A stretch of 64,000 nt of DNA. It comes from Micrococcus endophyticus. GTDB taxonomy: Bacteria > Actinomycetota > Actinomycetes > Actinomycetales > Micrococcaceae. Below the pieces are notes generated by a model that ran no database searches, was not told where the DNA came from, and saw only the letters and a program-made list of their open reading frames with translations. Positions 1 through 8,818 of this stretch are shown here, piece by piece; within the stretch, counting starts at the first letter, position 1; the number at the start of each line of letters is the position of its first letter. The DNA lies in contig NZ_JACHMW010000001.1 of assembly GCF_014205115.1 (NCBI RefSeq), forward strand, positions 2,480,001 through 2,544,000, in the 5' to 3' direction. The position numbers and the translations under genes are program-made.

Positions 1-50
1 AGCACGCGGACGATGTCGGCGACGCGCTCGCCGCCCGCGGCATCGAGTAG
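1..50 (+). CDS. 3' end of an unidentified gene (partial)
   Basis: Only the last codons of a plus-strand gene are visible, in the frame that begins at base 3. They end in ...DVGDALAARGIE and a TAG stop at 48-50. The codon pattern is typical of this genome, with G or C in third positions. Nothing in so short a tail identifies the product. A long inverted repeat follows 34 bases after the stop, in the position of a terminator. Confidence 0.45.
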   Translation, partial: HADDVGDALAARGIE

Positions 51-83
51 GCGCGGGTGCAGACCCTCCGCCCGCAGGCACGC

Positions 84-142
84 CGTTGCGCTCACGACTC
101 GCCGCGTGCAGGAATCCCGCACGGCGAGTCGTGAGCGCAACG
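84..142. repeat. Long inverted repeat, family C copy 1
   Basis: The 20-base arms (left CGTTGCGCTCACGACTCGCC, 84-103; right 123-142) are perfect inverse complements around a 19-base centre that itself pairs partly (GTGC...GCAC). Near-identical copies lie at 1810-1868 and 6080-6136, and the centre (GTGCAGGAATCCC) is conserved too. It lies 3' of the partial gene and 5' of padR, so it could terminate transcription, although no T-run follows. Confidence 0.85.
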
Positions 143-192
143 CCGGGGCGGCCCGGAGGCGCCCCGCCCGCAGGAAAAGAAGGGATGATCCC

Positions 193-221
193 GTACCTAG
201 GTACGTGCTATACCTAGGTAC
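193..221 (+). promoter_or_regulatory. Promoter/operator of padR cassette 1 (two TACCTAGGTA boxes)
   Basis: Two copies of the 10-base palindrome TACCTAGGTA lie at 194-203 and 211-220, 17 bases apart, directly abutting the ATG of the PadR gene at 222. A TATACC -10-like element (209-214) would start transcription at or next to the ATG, implying a leaderless mRNA; no ribosome binding site is visible. PadR regulators usually repress their own promoters, so these boxes are the likely autoregulatory operator. Confidence 0.6.
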
Positions 222-617
222 ATGAACGAGCCCACCGACCGACCGCCGTCAGGAACGGCGCCGGAGGCCTGGCCCTCCGCCTGGGTCCGCGCCGCCCTCG
301 AGCCCGCCATCCTCGGCAGCCTCGCGGGCGGGCCGCTGCACGGCTACGGGATCGCCCAGGCGCTCGCGGACCACGGCTTCGGCCGGCTCCGCGGCGGCTC
401 GCTCTACCCCGTGCTCGGCCGCCTCGAGGAGGCCGGTCACATCACCGCCCGCTGGGCCCCCGGCGACGCCGGCCCCGGCCGGAAGGACTACGAGCTCACC
501 GACGCCGGGCGTGCGGCCTATCGCGACGCCGTCGCGAATTGGCGCCGCCTCGGCGACGCGCTGGCCGACCTCGGCGCGACCCCGCGCCTGACCGCACAGG
601 AGGGAACCGCCCGATGA
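222..617 (+). CDS. PadR-family transcriptional regulator (cassette 1)
   Basis: This 131-residue protein has the PadR winged-helix signature: LEPAILGSLAGGPLHGYGIA (about residues 27-46), then GGSLYPVLGRLEEAGHI (about 58-74) and a wing ending in GRKDYELTDAGR. PadR proteins are dimeric DNA-binding repressors, commonly next to the membrane gene they control. The ATG abuts two TACCTAGGTA operator boxes and there is no ribosome binding site. The stop overlaps the start of the next gene by four bases (ATGA), so the two are translationally coupled. A paralogue with the same arrangement lies at 9554-9988. The inducing signal is unknown. Confidence 0.9.
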   Translation: MNEPTDRPPSGTAPEAWPSAWVRAALEPAILGSLAGGPLHGYGIAQALADHGFGRLRGGSLYPVLGRLEEAGHITARWAPGDAGPGRKDYELTDAGRAAYRDAVANWRRLGDALADLGATPRLTAQEGTAR

Positions 618-1756
618 GCACCCACGACCACGACCACGATCACGACCCCGCCGACCCGCGGCGCGCGACCACGTCCGCCCCGGCCTCGCTCGAGCCGGAG
701 ATCGAGGCCATGCACGCGGCCCGCGGCAACGAGGAGGACCGGGACTGGGCCCTGCTCCTCGTCGGGGTGCTCGTCTTGGACGGCGTCTCCACCGCCGCCG
801 CGCGACGCCACCTCCGGCGCGCCGCCGAGGCCGTGGCCCAGAGCGGCGAGGGCCCGGACGAGCTCTTCGGCACCCCCGTCGAGTTCGCCGCGCAGATGCG
901 GGCGGACGCGGCGGAGGCCGGGGAGCCGATCGTGGACTCCACGCCCGACGCGTCCTGGCGGGACGTGCCCGTCGTGGGCTTCACCGTGGCTGCCGCGATC
1001 AGCGTCCTGTTCTTCGTGGTCTGGCTCGTCCGGGACGGCCTCACCACGGAGTACTCGTGGGGGCTCCTGGCGGGCCCCGTGCTGATGTCGCTGCTGGGCG
1101 TCGGCGCCATGACGCTGTGGGAGCGGCTGCTCCCGCGCGTCTCCCGGCTCGTCGCCGTCCTGGCGGCGGGGGCCGCGTTCGTCGTCGTCGTCGGCGGGCT
1201 GGCCGGGTGGCTGGTGACGGGCGGCGGGACCGAGACGCTGTTCACCGGCAGCACCTTCTGGCTGCTCGCGCTCGCCCCGGTCCACGCCGCGCTCGCGTGG
1301 CTCGCGAACCGGGTCCTGCCCGAGGCGCGCCCCGTGGCCACCAGTTCCGCCGACCCCCTCGACGACGACGCCTGGGCCCGCGAGCTGGCCGGCACCCTGC
1401 GCCTGCGCATGCAGCTGTCCGACGCGCGGATCCGCGAGATCGTCCGGGAGGCGCAGGCCCACGCCGCCGACGCAGGCCGCCCGCTGGCCGAGGAGTTCGG
1501 CGCGCCGGCGGGGTACGCCTCGCGCTTCGCGAAGGACGGCGTCGCCGGGAAGCGCCGGATGGCGTGGTTCTTCACCGCTCTCGCCGGGCTGGTGGTGCTC
1601 ACGAACGTCGCCGGGGCGGTCGAGGACGGCGGGATCGATGCGTGGAGCGTCGCGCAGATCCTGGCCCTCGTGCTGGTGGTGGGCGTGTCGTGGCGGGAGT
1701 ACCGGGCCGCCGTGCGTCGTCGTGATGCTGTCGCGCCGGGCGCGGGCGGGCGCTGA
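614..1756 (+). CDS. HAAS-type multi-pass membrane protein (PadR partner, cassette 1)
   Basis: The protein has 380 residues from the ATG at 614, chosen because it overlaps the padR stop (ATGA). It starts with a His/Asp-rich tail (MSTHDHDHDHDPADP) that might bind metal. Two cytoplasmic helical repeats, one near residues 35-100 with DELFGTPVEFAAQ and one near 255-310 with LAEEFGAPAGYASRF, flank four hydrophobic segments; two more segments close the protein. This layout matches HAAS/DUF1700-like proteins, which are typically encoded with PadR regulators and are thought to act in membrane stress signalling. Related proteins are at 9985-11022 and 11022-12074. The exact role is unknown. Confidence 0.75.
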   Translation: MSTHDHDHDHDPADPRRATTSAPASLEPEIEAMHAARGNEEDRDWALLLVGVLVLDGVSTAAARRHLRRAAEAVAQSGEGPDELFGTPVEFAAQMRADAAEAGEPIVDSTPDASWRDVPVVGFTVAAAISVLFFVVWLVRDGLTTEYSWGLLAGPVLMSLLGVGAMTLWERLLPRVSRLVAVLAAGAAFVVVVGGLAGWLVTGGGTETLFTGSTFWLLALAPVHAALAWLANRVLPEARPVATSSADPLDDDAWARELAGTLRLRMQLSDARIREIVREAQAHAADAGRPLAEEFGAPAGYASRFAKDGVAGKRRMAWFFTALAGLVVLTNVAGAVEDGGIDAWSVAQILALVLVVGVSWREYRAAVRRRDAVAPGAGGR

Positions 1757-1809
1757 CCGCCGCCCGGCCCGTCACTGCTCCCGTCACTGCGCCGGGTGTC
1801 CGGCCCCGG

Positions 1810-1868
1810 CGTTGCGCTCTCGACTCGCCGCGTGCAGGAATCCCGGACGGCGAGTCGTGAGCGCAACG
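1810..1868. repeat. Long inverted repeat, family C copy 2
   Basis: The arms are 1810-1829 and 1849-1868, with one mismatch (CTCTCG in the left arm instead of CTCACG). The sequence is otherwise the same as copies 1 and 3, including the centre. It lies 54 bases after the stop of the HAAS gene. The 1757-2078 gene-free stretch holds this repeat and the palindrome at 1906-1964, and nothing else that I can recognise. Confidence 0.85.
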
Positions 1869-1905
1869 GGGGCCGTTGCCGCTCTTCGCCCGCGCCACCC
1901 CTGCG

Positions 1906-1964
1906 CAGAGTGGTCACGACACGCCGTCTCCCTCCCGCGGACGCGGCCTGTCGTGACCACTCTG
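1906..1964. repeat. Inverted repeat, separate family (CAGAGTGGTCACGACA)
   Basis: The 16-base perfect arms CAGAGTGGTCACGACA (1906-1921) and TGTCGTGACCACTCTG (1949-1964) enclose a 27-base GC-rich loop. The sequence is unrelated to the family C repeat 38 bases upstream. It may be a terminator or another member of the long-palindrome class; the loop is longer than in a typical intrinsic terminator and no T-run follows. Confidence 0.7.
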
Positions 1965-2078
1965 GGGGCGGCTCGGGGTCCGGGGCGGCCGGGCAGCGAG
2001 GGCGGGCCTCCGTACACTGCAGGGGACGACGCCGGACGGGCCAGCGGGCCCGACGGCGAGAGGCCGACAGGGGGCAGG

Positions 2079-3341
2079 ATGCGCACAGCGGGACGGGGCC
2101 GGATCGTCGGCGCGCTCGCCCTGGCCGGAGCGCTCGCCCTCGCCGCACCCGCAGCCGCCACGCCCGCCCCCGCAGCCGCCACGCCCGCACCCGCAGCCGC
2201 CGCCCCCACCCCGGTCTACCCGTCCGCCCCGGGCGGGCCGGCGCACTCGACCCCGACGCCGTCGCTGATCCCGCTGGACTCGGACGAGCACGGCTTCGGC
2301 GACCGCCTCGCCGCGGACGGCCGGGTGGTCCCGTCTCTGGGCATCCTCACGGAGAGCATCCACTTCGCGGTGCTCAACCCGGAGGAGCCCTACGTGGACC
2401 AGAACACGCTCATCATGCTGGCCCGCAGCCTGCCGCTCGAGGGCCGGATCGTCATGCTCACCGTGGACGTCGCGGACCCGGGCGCGGACGAGGCCGCCAT
2501 GCGCGCGGACGCCGAGGCCACGGCCCGCGCCATGGTCCTGGAGTACCGCACGGGCATGCCCGAGGACCCGCCGAGCACCGGCCCGGACGGCTTCCCCCTG
2601 CTGGACCCGCCGTGGGTGATGACCACCGTGATGCTCCCGCCCGCGGACGACGACGGCGCCCTCGCCCCCGTCGTCCACCTCGCCACGGGCACCGGGGTCA
2701 CCCCGGGCCCGGACCTGGTGTCCCGGCTGGAGGCGGACCTGCGCGACGCCCGTCCCGGCACCGAGCACACCGGGGCGCTGGAGGCGCTGGTGCGCACCGC
2801 CGTCGCGCACACGACGCCCTCGGATCAGGTCCGCGCCCTGGCGGAGGAGGAGGAGGAGTCGCTGTTCGCGGACCGGCCGGCCTGGCAGTGGGCCGCGCTG
2901 GGGGCGCTCGTGCTGGGGCTGGTGGCCGTCGGGGTGCTGGCGCTGCGCCGTCGTCGCCGCGGCACCGGCACCGGCCCCGCCGAGGCGCCCGCGCCGCTCC
3001 CCGCGGACCCGGCCCGCTTCGCCCACGCGGGCGACGACCCGGCCCTGCGCCTGCGCGCCCTCACGGAGCTGCTCGCCCTGGCCGCGGACGCCCCCGGGGC
3101 GCGCGCCCTGCCGCAGGCCCGGGAGGCGACGGCCGCCGTCGTGGAGCACACCCTCGCCCTGGACTCGCTGGCTCCCGGCAGCCGCCGCGGCCGCCCGGAC
3201 GCGTTCCGCCGGTCGGTCCGCCCGGAGCTGGAGGACCGGGTGGGGCAGGCCGAGGCGACGCTGCGCGCGCTGGTCGAGGCGGGCCGGCGCGCCCGGCCCG
3301 CGGTCCGCTTCCCCGACGTCGTCCGGGAGGCCGTCCGATGA
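2079..3341 (+). CDS. Secreted/membrane-anchored protein of unknown function
   Basis: The protein has 420 residues from the ATG at 2079, preceded by GGGGGCAGG. An N-terminal signal sequence (basic start, then ALALAGALALAAPAAA) is followed by a low-complexity run of PAAATPAP units encoded by a 21-base tandem repeat (about 2159-2201). An extracellular domain (about 45-268) leads to one transmembrane helix (about 269-290), an Arg-rich stop-transfer and a cytoplasmic tail of about 125 residues. There are no catalytic motifs or cysteines that I can assign. It overlaps the next gene by four bases, so the two products probably act together at the membrane. I do not recognise the family. Confidence 0.7.
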   Translation: MRTAGRGRIVGALALAGALALAAPAAATPAPAAATPAPAAAAPTPVYPSAPGGPAHSTPTPSLIPLDSDEHGFGDRLAADGRVVPSLGILTESIHFAVLNPEEPYVDQNTLIMLARSLPLEGRIVMLTVDVADPGADEAAMRADAEATARAMVLEYRTGMPEDPPSTGPDGFPLLDPPWVMTTVMLPPADDDGALAPVVHLATGTGVTPGPDLVSRLEADLRDARPGTEHTGALEALVRTAVAHTTPSDQVRALAEEEEESLFADRPAWQWAALGALVLGLVAVGVLALRRRRRGTGTGPAEAPAPLPADPARFAHAGDDPALRLRALTELLALAADAPGARALPQAREATAAVVEHTLALDSLAPGSRRGRPDAFRRSVRPELEDRVGQAEATLRALVEAGRRARPAVRFPDVVREAVR

Positions 3342-6040
3342 GAGAGCGCACCCTCGCCGGGATCGCGGTGGCCTGCGCGGTCCTCACGGCGGTGCTCGCG
3401 GGGCTGGCCCTGTGGGTGAGCGTCGTGCAGCCGCGGCACACCGTGCGGATCGAGGTGGAGGAGGGCACCCCGTTCGGCATCAGCCAGGGGACCGTGGACG
3501 CCGTCCTCGCCCAGCGGCCCGTGCGCTCGTGGGAGCCGATGACCCTGCGGGTGACGCCGGAGCACCTCACCTTCGAGCAGTCCTTCCGCGGCGAGGGCCT
3601 GCCCGAGGGCGTGGACGTGCTGCTCTCCGCCCAGACCGAGGGGTGGGGCCCGCAGCACCCGGACGCGGACCCGGAGGACCGCCCGGAGCAGGACTCCGCC
3701 GGGGTGGTCATCCGTCCCCGGCTCGGCCTGGACGAGGACGTGGCGGACCGGGTCAACCTCGAGCGCATGTACCACTCCGGCCTCGGCGCCGGGCAGGGGC
3801 CGACGGCGGTGGTCAACGTGGCGCGCGCGATGGGCGAGGCCTCCTACGGCGGCCCGGCCCGCGTGCCCGCCCTGCACCTCGGGCTGGCGCTGCCCGTGCT
3901 CGCCGGGGCGCTCGTGGCCACGGCGCTGTGGGCGCGGGCCCGCCGCCGCCGGGCCGACGTCCGCCGCTCCCTCGACCGCGGCCGCGCATCCCTCGCCCGG
4001 GTGCTCCTCGAGATGGAGGCGCTCGAGGTCTCCATGGCGGGCGTCGCCCCGCACGCCCTGCCCACGGGTCACGCCCAGTGGCGGGCCGAGCTGCGTCGCG
4101 GCCTGGAGCGTGAGGCGAAGGAGGAGCGGACGCTGACCGCCGCCGTCGAGAGGGAGGGCGGGGCGGCGCCGCGCCGGACGCGGGGCACGAAGGGCGCGAA
4201 GGCCGCGACGTCGAAGAAGGCGAGGGAGCGGGGCCTGGAGGCGGAGGCGCTGGGCGCGCGCGTCGCCGCGTTCGAGGCGGCCACGCGCGGGTTCGAGGAC
4301 GCCGTCGAGCAGCTGATCGACTCCGCGGACGTCCTGGCGGCCACTCCGCGGCGCACCCGGGTGCTGGACCGCGTGCTGGCCCCGGTGGCCGAGGAGGTGC
4401 TGGCGCTGACCGGCCTGCTGCGCCAGGCCCCCGACGGCGCGGTGGACCCCGCCGTCCGGCACGGCCTGGAGGCCGCCTACGACGACCTGCTCGCCGTCGC
4501 CCAGCACGAGCGGCTGGATCGGGCCGCGGCCCGGCGCTGGAAGGACGCGGAGAAGCGCCTGGCCGGCCGCGCCCGCGAGGTCACCGCGCAGCTCGAGCGC
4601 TTCCCGCTCGGTCAGGACGCGGGCCTGACCGAGGGTCCCGACGACGGCGACGGCGGCCTGGTCGCCCTGCGCGCCGGGCTCGGGCTCAGCGCCCGCCCGG
4701 CCGGGGACCTGATGGCGCAGCTGGCCCGCGCGCGGCGCACCGCCGTCGCCCTGGTGGGGCCGCTGGGCGGGGGCGACGGGACCGACGCCGGGACCGGGGC
4801 GGCCTCGGCGTGGGTGCCCGGGACGGGCCGAGCGAGCGGAGCGGCGGGCGACGGCGCGGACCCGTCGGATCCGCCCCGGACGGACGGGCCGTCGTCGCGC
4901 CGCGCGGTGCGGGCCGCCGGCCCCGCCGAGTCGCCCCACCTGCGCCGCGCGGCGTGGGCGCTCGTGGCGGTGCTCGCGGTGCTGGTCAGCCTCCCGTTCG
5001 CCCAGCGCGCCACGGACGCCGCCCTGCCGCCCGACCCGTACCGACTCGTGGGCTCCGAGGCGCTGCGCAGCGTGAGCGTGGACGGCCCGGCGGACGGGAT
5101 CGACGTCGAGCGCGTCGCCGAGCACGTGGACGGCACCTTCCCGCGCGCCCTGGACGTGGTGGTGGCCGTGCGCGCCGGCGAGGCCTACCTGACCCCGCGC
5201 GCCACCCGCACCGACGCGGAGGACGGGAAGGGGCCGTGGTCCGAGCTCGGCGTGGACCTGGACCCCACGGCCACCGCGGAGGGGCTGCGGCGGGTCGTGG
5301 CGGAGTCGGGCGCGCTCCTGGACCCGGCCACGGGCGAGCTGCGCCGGGACGCCGTGGTGCTGCCCGTGTTCGTGTTCGAGGACGGCCGCCGCGTGATGGG
5401 CCGCATGCCCCTGAACACCGTGGACACGGCAGAGCCCTGGACCGTGGCGGGCGTGGTGCTCAGCTCCCTGCCGCACGCGCAGGGTGCGAGCCTGGCCGGG
5501 GAGGTCGGCTCGGCCGTGGTGCGCGCCGGGCAGGCCATGCAGTCCGCGGACCGCGAGGGCGAGGCGCCCGCCCCGGACGTCGAGCCGGCCGTGCTGACCA
5601 CGGTGCTCACGCTCGGTTTCGCCGCCGCTCTGCTCACCCTGGCGCTGGCCCTGGAGTCCCTGGCGACGACGGCGGCCGGCCTGCGCGGCCTCGGCTCGCT
5701 GACGTCCTCGGGCCGGCGGCTGCAGGCGATCACCCGGCGGCTCGAGGCCCTCATGCTCGGCCTGGACGACTCCCGCCTCGACGCCGTGGCGGTGCTCGGC
5801 CGCGGCCCCGCGGGGACGGCGAAGGAGGCCGGGCAGCGCCTCTACGAGCGTGAGCTGGTGGCCGCCTGGCGGGAGGCGAAGGCCCTCGCCGGCACCTCCG
5901 TGGTGGAGCGGCTGCGCGGCGGCATGGCGGACCGGCTGGACGCCCTGGAGGCCGCCGCGAGCGTCCTCGAGGGGCGCGAGGCCGACGTCGCCGAGCGCGC
6001 GGCCGACGTGCTGGAGCGGGCCCGCCGCCACCCGGCGTGA
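3338..6040 (+). CDS. Large multi-pass membrane protein of unknown function
   Basis: This 900-residue protein starts at an ATG overlapping the previous stop (ATGA). Predicted topology: helix 1 at about 8-30, an extracytoplasmic domain, helix 2 at about 180-203, an Ala/Arg/Glu-rich cytoplasmic region to about 530 that looks helical, helix 3 at about 537-556, a second extracytoplasmic domain (about 557-745), helix 4 at about 751-775 and a charged tail. The two outer domains contain hydrophobic strand-like runs (for example RALDVVVAVRAGEAYL) loosely like TPM/Psb32-type domains, but this is too weak to name. With its neighbour it forms a two-gene unit bounded by family C repeats. Confidence 0.65.
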   Translation: MRERTLAGIAVACAVLTAVLAGLALWVSVVQPRHTVRIEVEEGTPFGISQGTVDAVLAQRPVRSWEPMTLRVTPEHLTFEQSFRGEGLPEGVDVLLSAQTEGWGPQHPDADPEDRPEQDSAGVVIRPRLGLDEDVADRVNLERMYHSGLGAGQGPTAVVNVARAMGEASYGGPARVPALHLGLALPVLAGALVATALWARARRRRADVRRSLDRGRASLARVLLEMEALEVSMAGVAPHALPTGHAQWRAELRRGLEREAKEERTLTAAVEREGGAAPRRTRGTKGAKAATSKKARERGLEAEALGARVAAFEAATRGFEDAVEQLIDSADVLAATPRRTRVLDRVLAPVAEEVLALTGLLRQAPDGAVDPAVRHGLEAAYDDLLAVAQHERLDRAAARRWKDAEKRLAGRAREVTAQLERFPLGQDAGLTEGPDDGDGGLVALRAGLGLSARPAGDLMAQLARARRTAVALVGPLGGGDGTDAGTGAASAWVPGTGRASGAAGDGADPSDPPRTDGPSSRRAVRAAGPAESPHLRRAAWALVAVLAVLVSLPFAQRATDAALPPDPYRLVGSEALRSVSVDGPADGIDVERVAEHVDGTFPRALDVVVAVRAGEAYLTPRATRTDAEDGKGPWSELGVDLDPTATAEGLRRVVAESGALLDPATGELRRDAVVLPVFVFEDGRRVMGRMPLNTVDTAEPWTVAGVVLSSLPHAQGASLAGEVGSAVVRAGQAMQSADREGEAPAPDVEPAVLTTVLTLGFAAALLTLALALESLATTAAGLRGLGSLTSSGRRLQAITRRLEALMLGLDDSRLDAVAVLGRGPAGTAKEAGQRLYERELVAAWREAKALAGTSVVERLRGGMADRLDALEAAASVLEGREADVAERAADVLERARRHPA

Positions 6041-6079
6041 GGTGAGGCGGGGCGCCGCCGAGGCTGGCCGCCCGCCGGT

Positions 6080-6136
6080 GTTGCGCTCACGACGCGCCGC
6101 GTGCAGGAATCCCGCACGGCGAGTCGTGAGCGCAAC
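6080..6136. repeat. Long inverted repeat, family C copy 3
   Basis: The 19-base arms are 6080-6098 and 6118-6136, with a single mismatch (GACGCGCC in the left arm for GACTCGCC) and the same centre as copies 1 and 2. It sits between two convergent genes (ends at 6040 and 6181), where a bidirectional terminator would be expected. Confidence 0.85.
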
Positions 6137-6180
6137 GCGAGGGGAGTGCCCCACCCGGCCCGGCGTGAGTCAGTCGCCGC

Positions 6181-8715
6181 TCAGGCCCCGGCGGCGGCGA
6201 GCACCCGGGCCACGTGGCGGCGGTGCACCTGGTGGATCAGCTCGATCAGCGCGCAGCCGAGCACGGCGATCACCAGGGCGGCCGTCAGCACGTCCGCCGG
6301 CGGCAGCTCCATCTGGTGGTACCAGCGGGAGGCCGGCACCAGCACGACGGCGGCCAGCACCGCGTACATCCCCAGGATCAGCACCACCACGCGGCGGGTC
6401 AGCGGCCGGGACATCACGCTGAGCACCCACAGGCCCACGAGGGTGAGGGTGATCATGAACGCGGTCTGCTGCTGGGCGAGGTCCACGTGGGCGGCGGTGA
6501 GGCGCACGTACGCCTGCAGCGCCACCATGGACAGCAGGATCACCACGCCGGAGGGGATGGCGAAGCGCAGCGCCCGGCCCAGGAACCCGGGCACGTAGCG
6601 GCGCGGGTTCGGCAGCAGGGCGAGGAAGAACGTGGGCAGCCCGATCATGATGAAGTCCACGGTGGACGCCTGCCGGGGCAGCAGCGGGAACTGCCAGGCC
6701 AGCAGGGAGAACACCACGCCGAACAGCAGGGCGTACGTGGTCTTGGTCAGGTAGATGTGGGCCAGGCGCTCCATGTTCGCGATCACCTGGCGGCCCTCGC
6801 CGAGCACGGCGGGCAGACGGTCGAAGCGGCCGTCCAGCAGCACCATCCGGGACACCGCCTTCGTGGCGGGGGCGGCGTTGCCCATGGCGATGCCCAGGTC
6901 CGCGGTCTTCAGGGCGAGGGCGTCGTTCACGCCGTCGCCGGTCATGGCCACCACGTGCCCGCGCGACTGCAGGGCCGCCACCATGGCCTTCTTCTGGTCC
7001 GGGCTGACGCGGCCGAACACGTCGTGCTCGGCCATGACGTCCGCGAGGGCGGCGGGGTCCTCTGGCAGGGTGCGGCCGTCGTGGGCGTGGCCGGGCACGT
7101 CCATGCCCACCTCGCGCGCCACCGCGGCCACGGTGCGGGGGCTGTCCCCGGAGATCACCACGGTGCGCACGCCCTGCGCGTGGAAGTAGCCGAGGGTCTC
7201 GGCGGCGTCCGGGCGCACGTTCTCGCGGAACGTCACGACGGCGGCCGGGACGCGTCCGGCGGGCAGCGCGTTCCCGGCCAGGGGCGCGTCGGTGCGGGCC
7301 AGCAGCAGCACGCGCAGGCCCTCGTCCGAGAGGGCGTCCGCCTGGGCGCGCACGGCGGCGACGTCGTCCCGGCCGGTCCCGGCCTCGCCCGGCCGGGCGT
7401 CGGCGTCGCCCAGCAGGGCCTCGGGGGCGCCGAGCAGCCACGTGCCGGTGGCCGCCCCGACCTCGGGGCCGAACGCGACGGCGGACCACCGGCGGGCCGA
7501 GGAGAACGCCACGCGGTCCGCGGGCTCGTGCGGCGGGGCGTCGGCGAAGGGCTCGTGCAGGGCGGCGGCGGTGGGGTTGGCGTCCGGGTCGGCGCCGAAC
7601 CAGGCGAGCACCGCGCACGCCGCGGCGTCGACGTCGGCCGGGGCGCCGTCGTCGTCCGTGGACGTGGAGGTGGACGGGGACGCGGAGGCGGGGGCGAGGA
7701 GCTCGTGGAAGCGCACCCCGCCCTCGGTGAGGGTGCCGGTCTTGTCCAGGCAGACGGTGTCCACGCGGGCGAGGACCTCCACCGCGGGCTGCTCCTGGAT
7801 GAGGACCTCGTGCTGGGCGAGCTTGAGCGCGGACACCGCGAACGCGATGGTGGTCATCAGGGCCAGGCCCTGAGGGATCATGCTGGTCACGGCGGCCACG
7901 GACGCGATCAGGGCGGGCTCGAGGGCGGCCTCGCGCGGCTGGGCCAGGGCGTGCGCCCACCCGCCGACCGCCGTCATCTGGCCGTACACGATCACCGCGA
8001 TGATGGGCACCAGGCCGATCGTCAGCCAGCGGGCCACCTTCTCCAGGGCGCCGCGCAGCTCGGAGCGGATCGCCGAGAACCGGCGGGCCTCCGCGCTGAG
8101 CCGGGCGGCGTGCGAGGCCGGGCCCACCGCCGTCGCGCGCACGAGCCCGGTGCCGGCCACCACGGACGAGCCGGAGAGCACGGCGTCCCCGGGGGCCTTG
8201 GGCACGGGGTCGTTCTCGCCGGTGAGCAGCGCCTCGTCCAGGTCCAGGCCGTCCGAGGCGAGCACCTCGCCGTCCACGGGCACCTGGTCGCCGCGGCGCA
8301 GCACCACGACGTCGTCGCGCACGATCCGCGCCATCGGCAGGGACACGCGGGCCCCGTCCCGGACGACGACGGCGTCGTCCTGGTGCAGCAGCGCGATCCG
8401 GTCCAGCTTGCGCTTGGCCGAGTACTCCTGGACGACGCCGATCACCACGTTGGCGATCGCCGCCAGGGAGAACAGCAGGTCCAGCCAGCGGCCCAGGGAG
8501 ATCACGACGACGGCGCACAGTGCGATCGCCAGATTGAACAGCGTGAGCACGTGCACGCGCAGGATCTCGGCCAGCGAGCGGGAGGTGTCCTTCGACTGCT
8601 CGTTCGTCAGGCCCGCGGCCTCGCGCTCCGCGACCTCCGCCGAGGTCAGCCCGGAGACCCCGGACAGCGCACCCGGTGCGGCGGCGGGCGGGGGCGCGGG
8701 AGCGGGCGGCGTCAT
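6181..8715 (-). CDS. P-type cation ATPase, CtpE-like (probable Ca2+/Mg2+-type transporter)
   Basis: This 844-residue HAD-type P-ATPase has the TGE motif of the actuator domain (LLTGENDPV), the phosphorylation motif DKTGTLT with Asp at about 324, and the hinge TGDGVNDALALKTADLGIAMG. Two helices lie before the actuator domain, a pair including AAVTSMIPQGLAL precedes DKTGT, and about six helices follow the hinge. There is no N-terminal heavy-metal domain and no CPC motif; the intramembrane sequence SMIPQGL and overall layout match the CtpE/CaxP group, in which CtpE is linked to calcium uptake. The nucleotide-binding domain carries an Asp/Ser/Thr-rich linker (about 340-365). It is convergent with the upstream gene and is probably transcribed alone. 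Confidence 0.85.
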   Translation of the reverse strand: MTPPAPAPPPAAAPGALSGVSGLTSAEVAEREAAGLTNEQSKDTSRSLAEILRVHVLTLFNLAIALCAVVVISLGRWLDLLFSLAAIANVVIGVVQEYSAKRKLDRIALLHQDDAVVVRDGARVSLPMARIVRDDVVVLRRGDQVPVDGEVLASDGLDLDEALLTGENDPVPKAPGDAVLSGSSVVAGTGLVRATAVGPASHAARLSAEARRFSAIRSELRGALEKVARWLTIGLVPIIAVIVYGQMTAVGGWAHALAQPREAALEPALIASVAAVTSMIPQGLALMTTIAFAVSALKLAQHEVLIQEQPAVEVLARVDTVCLDKTGTLTEGGVRFHELLAPASASPSTSTSTDDDGAPADVDAAACAVLAWFGADPDANPTAAALHEPFADAPPHEPADRVAFSSARRWSAVAFGPEVGAATGTWLLGAPEALLGDADARPGEAGTGRDDVAAVRAQADALSDEGLRVLLLARTDAPLAGNALPAGRVPAAVVTFRENVRPDAAETLGYFHAQGVRTVVISGDSPRTVAAVAREVGMDVPGHAHDGRTLPEDPAALADVMAEHDVFGRVSPDQKKAMVAALQSRGHVVAMTGDGVNDALALKTADLGIAMGNAAPATKAVSRMVLLDGRFDRLPAVLGEGRQVIANMERLAHIYLTKTTYALLFGVVFSLLAWQFPLLPRQASTVDFIMIGLPTFFLALLPNPRRYVPGFLGRALRFAIPSGVVILLSMVALQAYVRLTAAHVDLAQQQTAFMITLTLVGLWVLSVMSRPLTRRVVVLILGMYAVLAAVVLVPASRWYHQMELPPADVLTAALVIAVLGCALIELIHQVHRRHVARVLAAAGA

Positions 8716-8818
8716 GGCTCAGACGCTACCGACTCCGGCGGGCCGGACACATCAGACCCAGGGGTGAATCGCGCCTCAGACCGGGGTGGGGGCGGGGCCC
8801 CGGGGGTGGGGCGGGGGC

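Noticed and set aside
1906-1964. Operator for the downstream 2079-6040 operon
   Set aside because: The loop is 27 bases and the arms are separated too far for a usual dimeric regulator; it fits the long-palindrome class or a terminator better.
2825-6154. A 1109-codon minus-strand frame
   Set aside because: It is rich in His, Arg, Gln and Ala runs and lies antisense to the two membrane genes; in 73% GC DNA such shadow frames are expected and no domain is visible.
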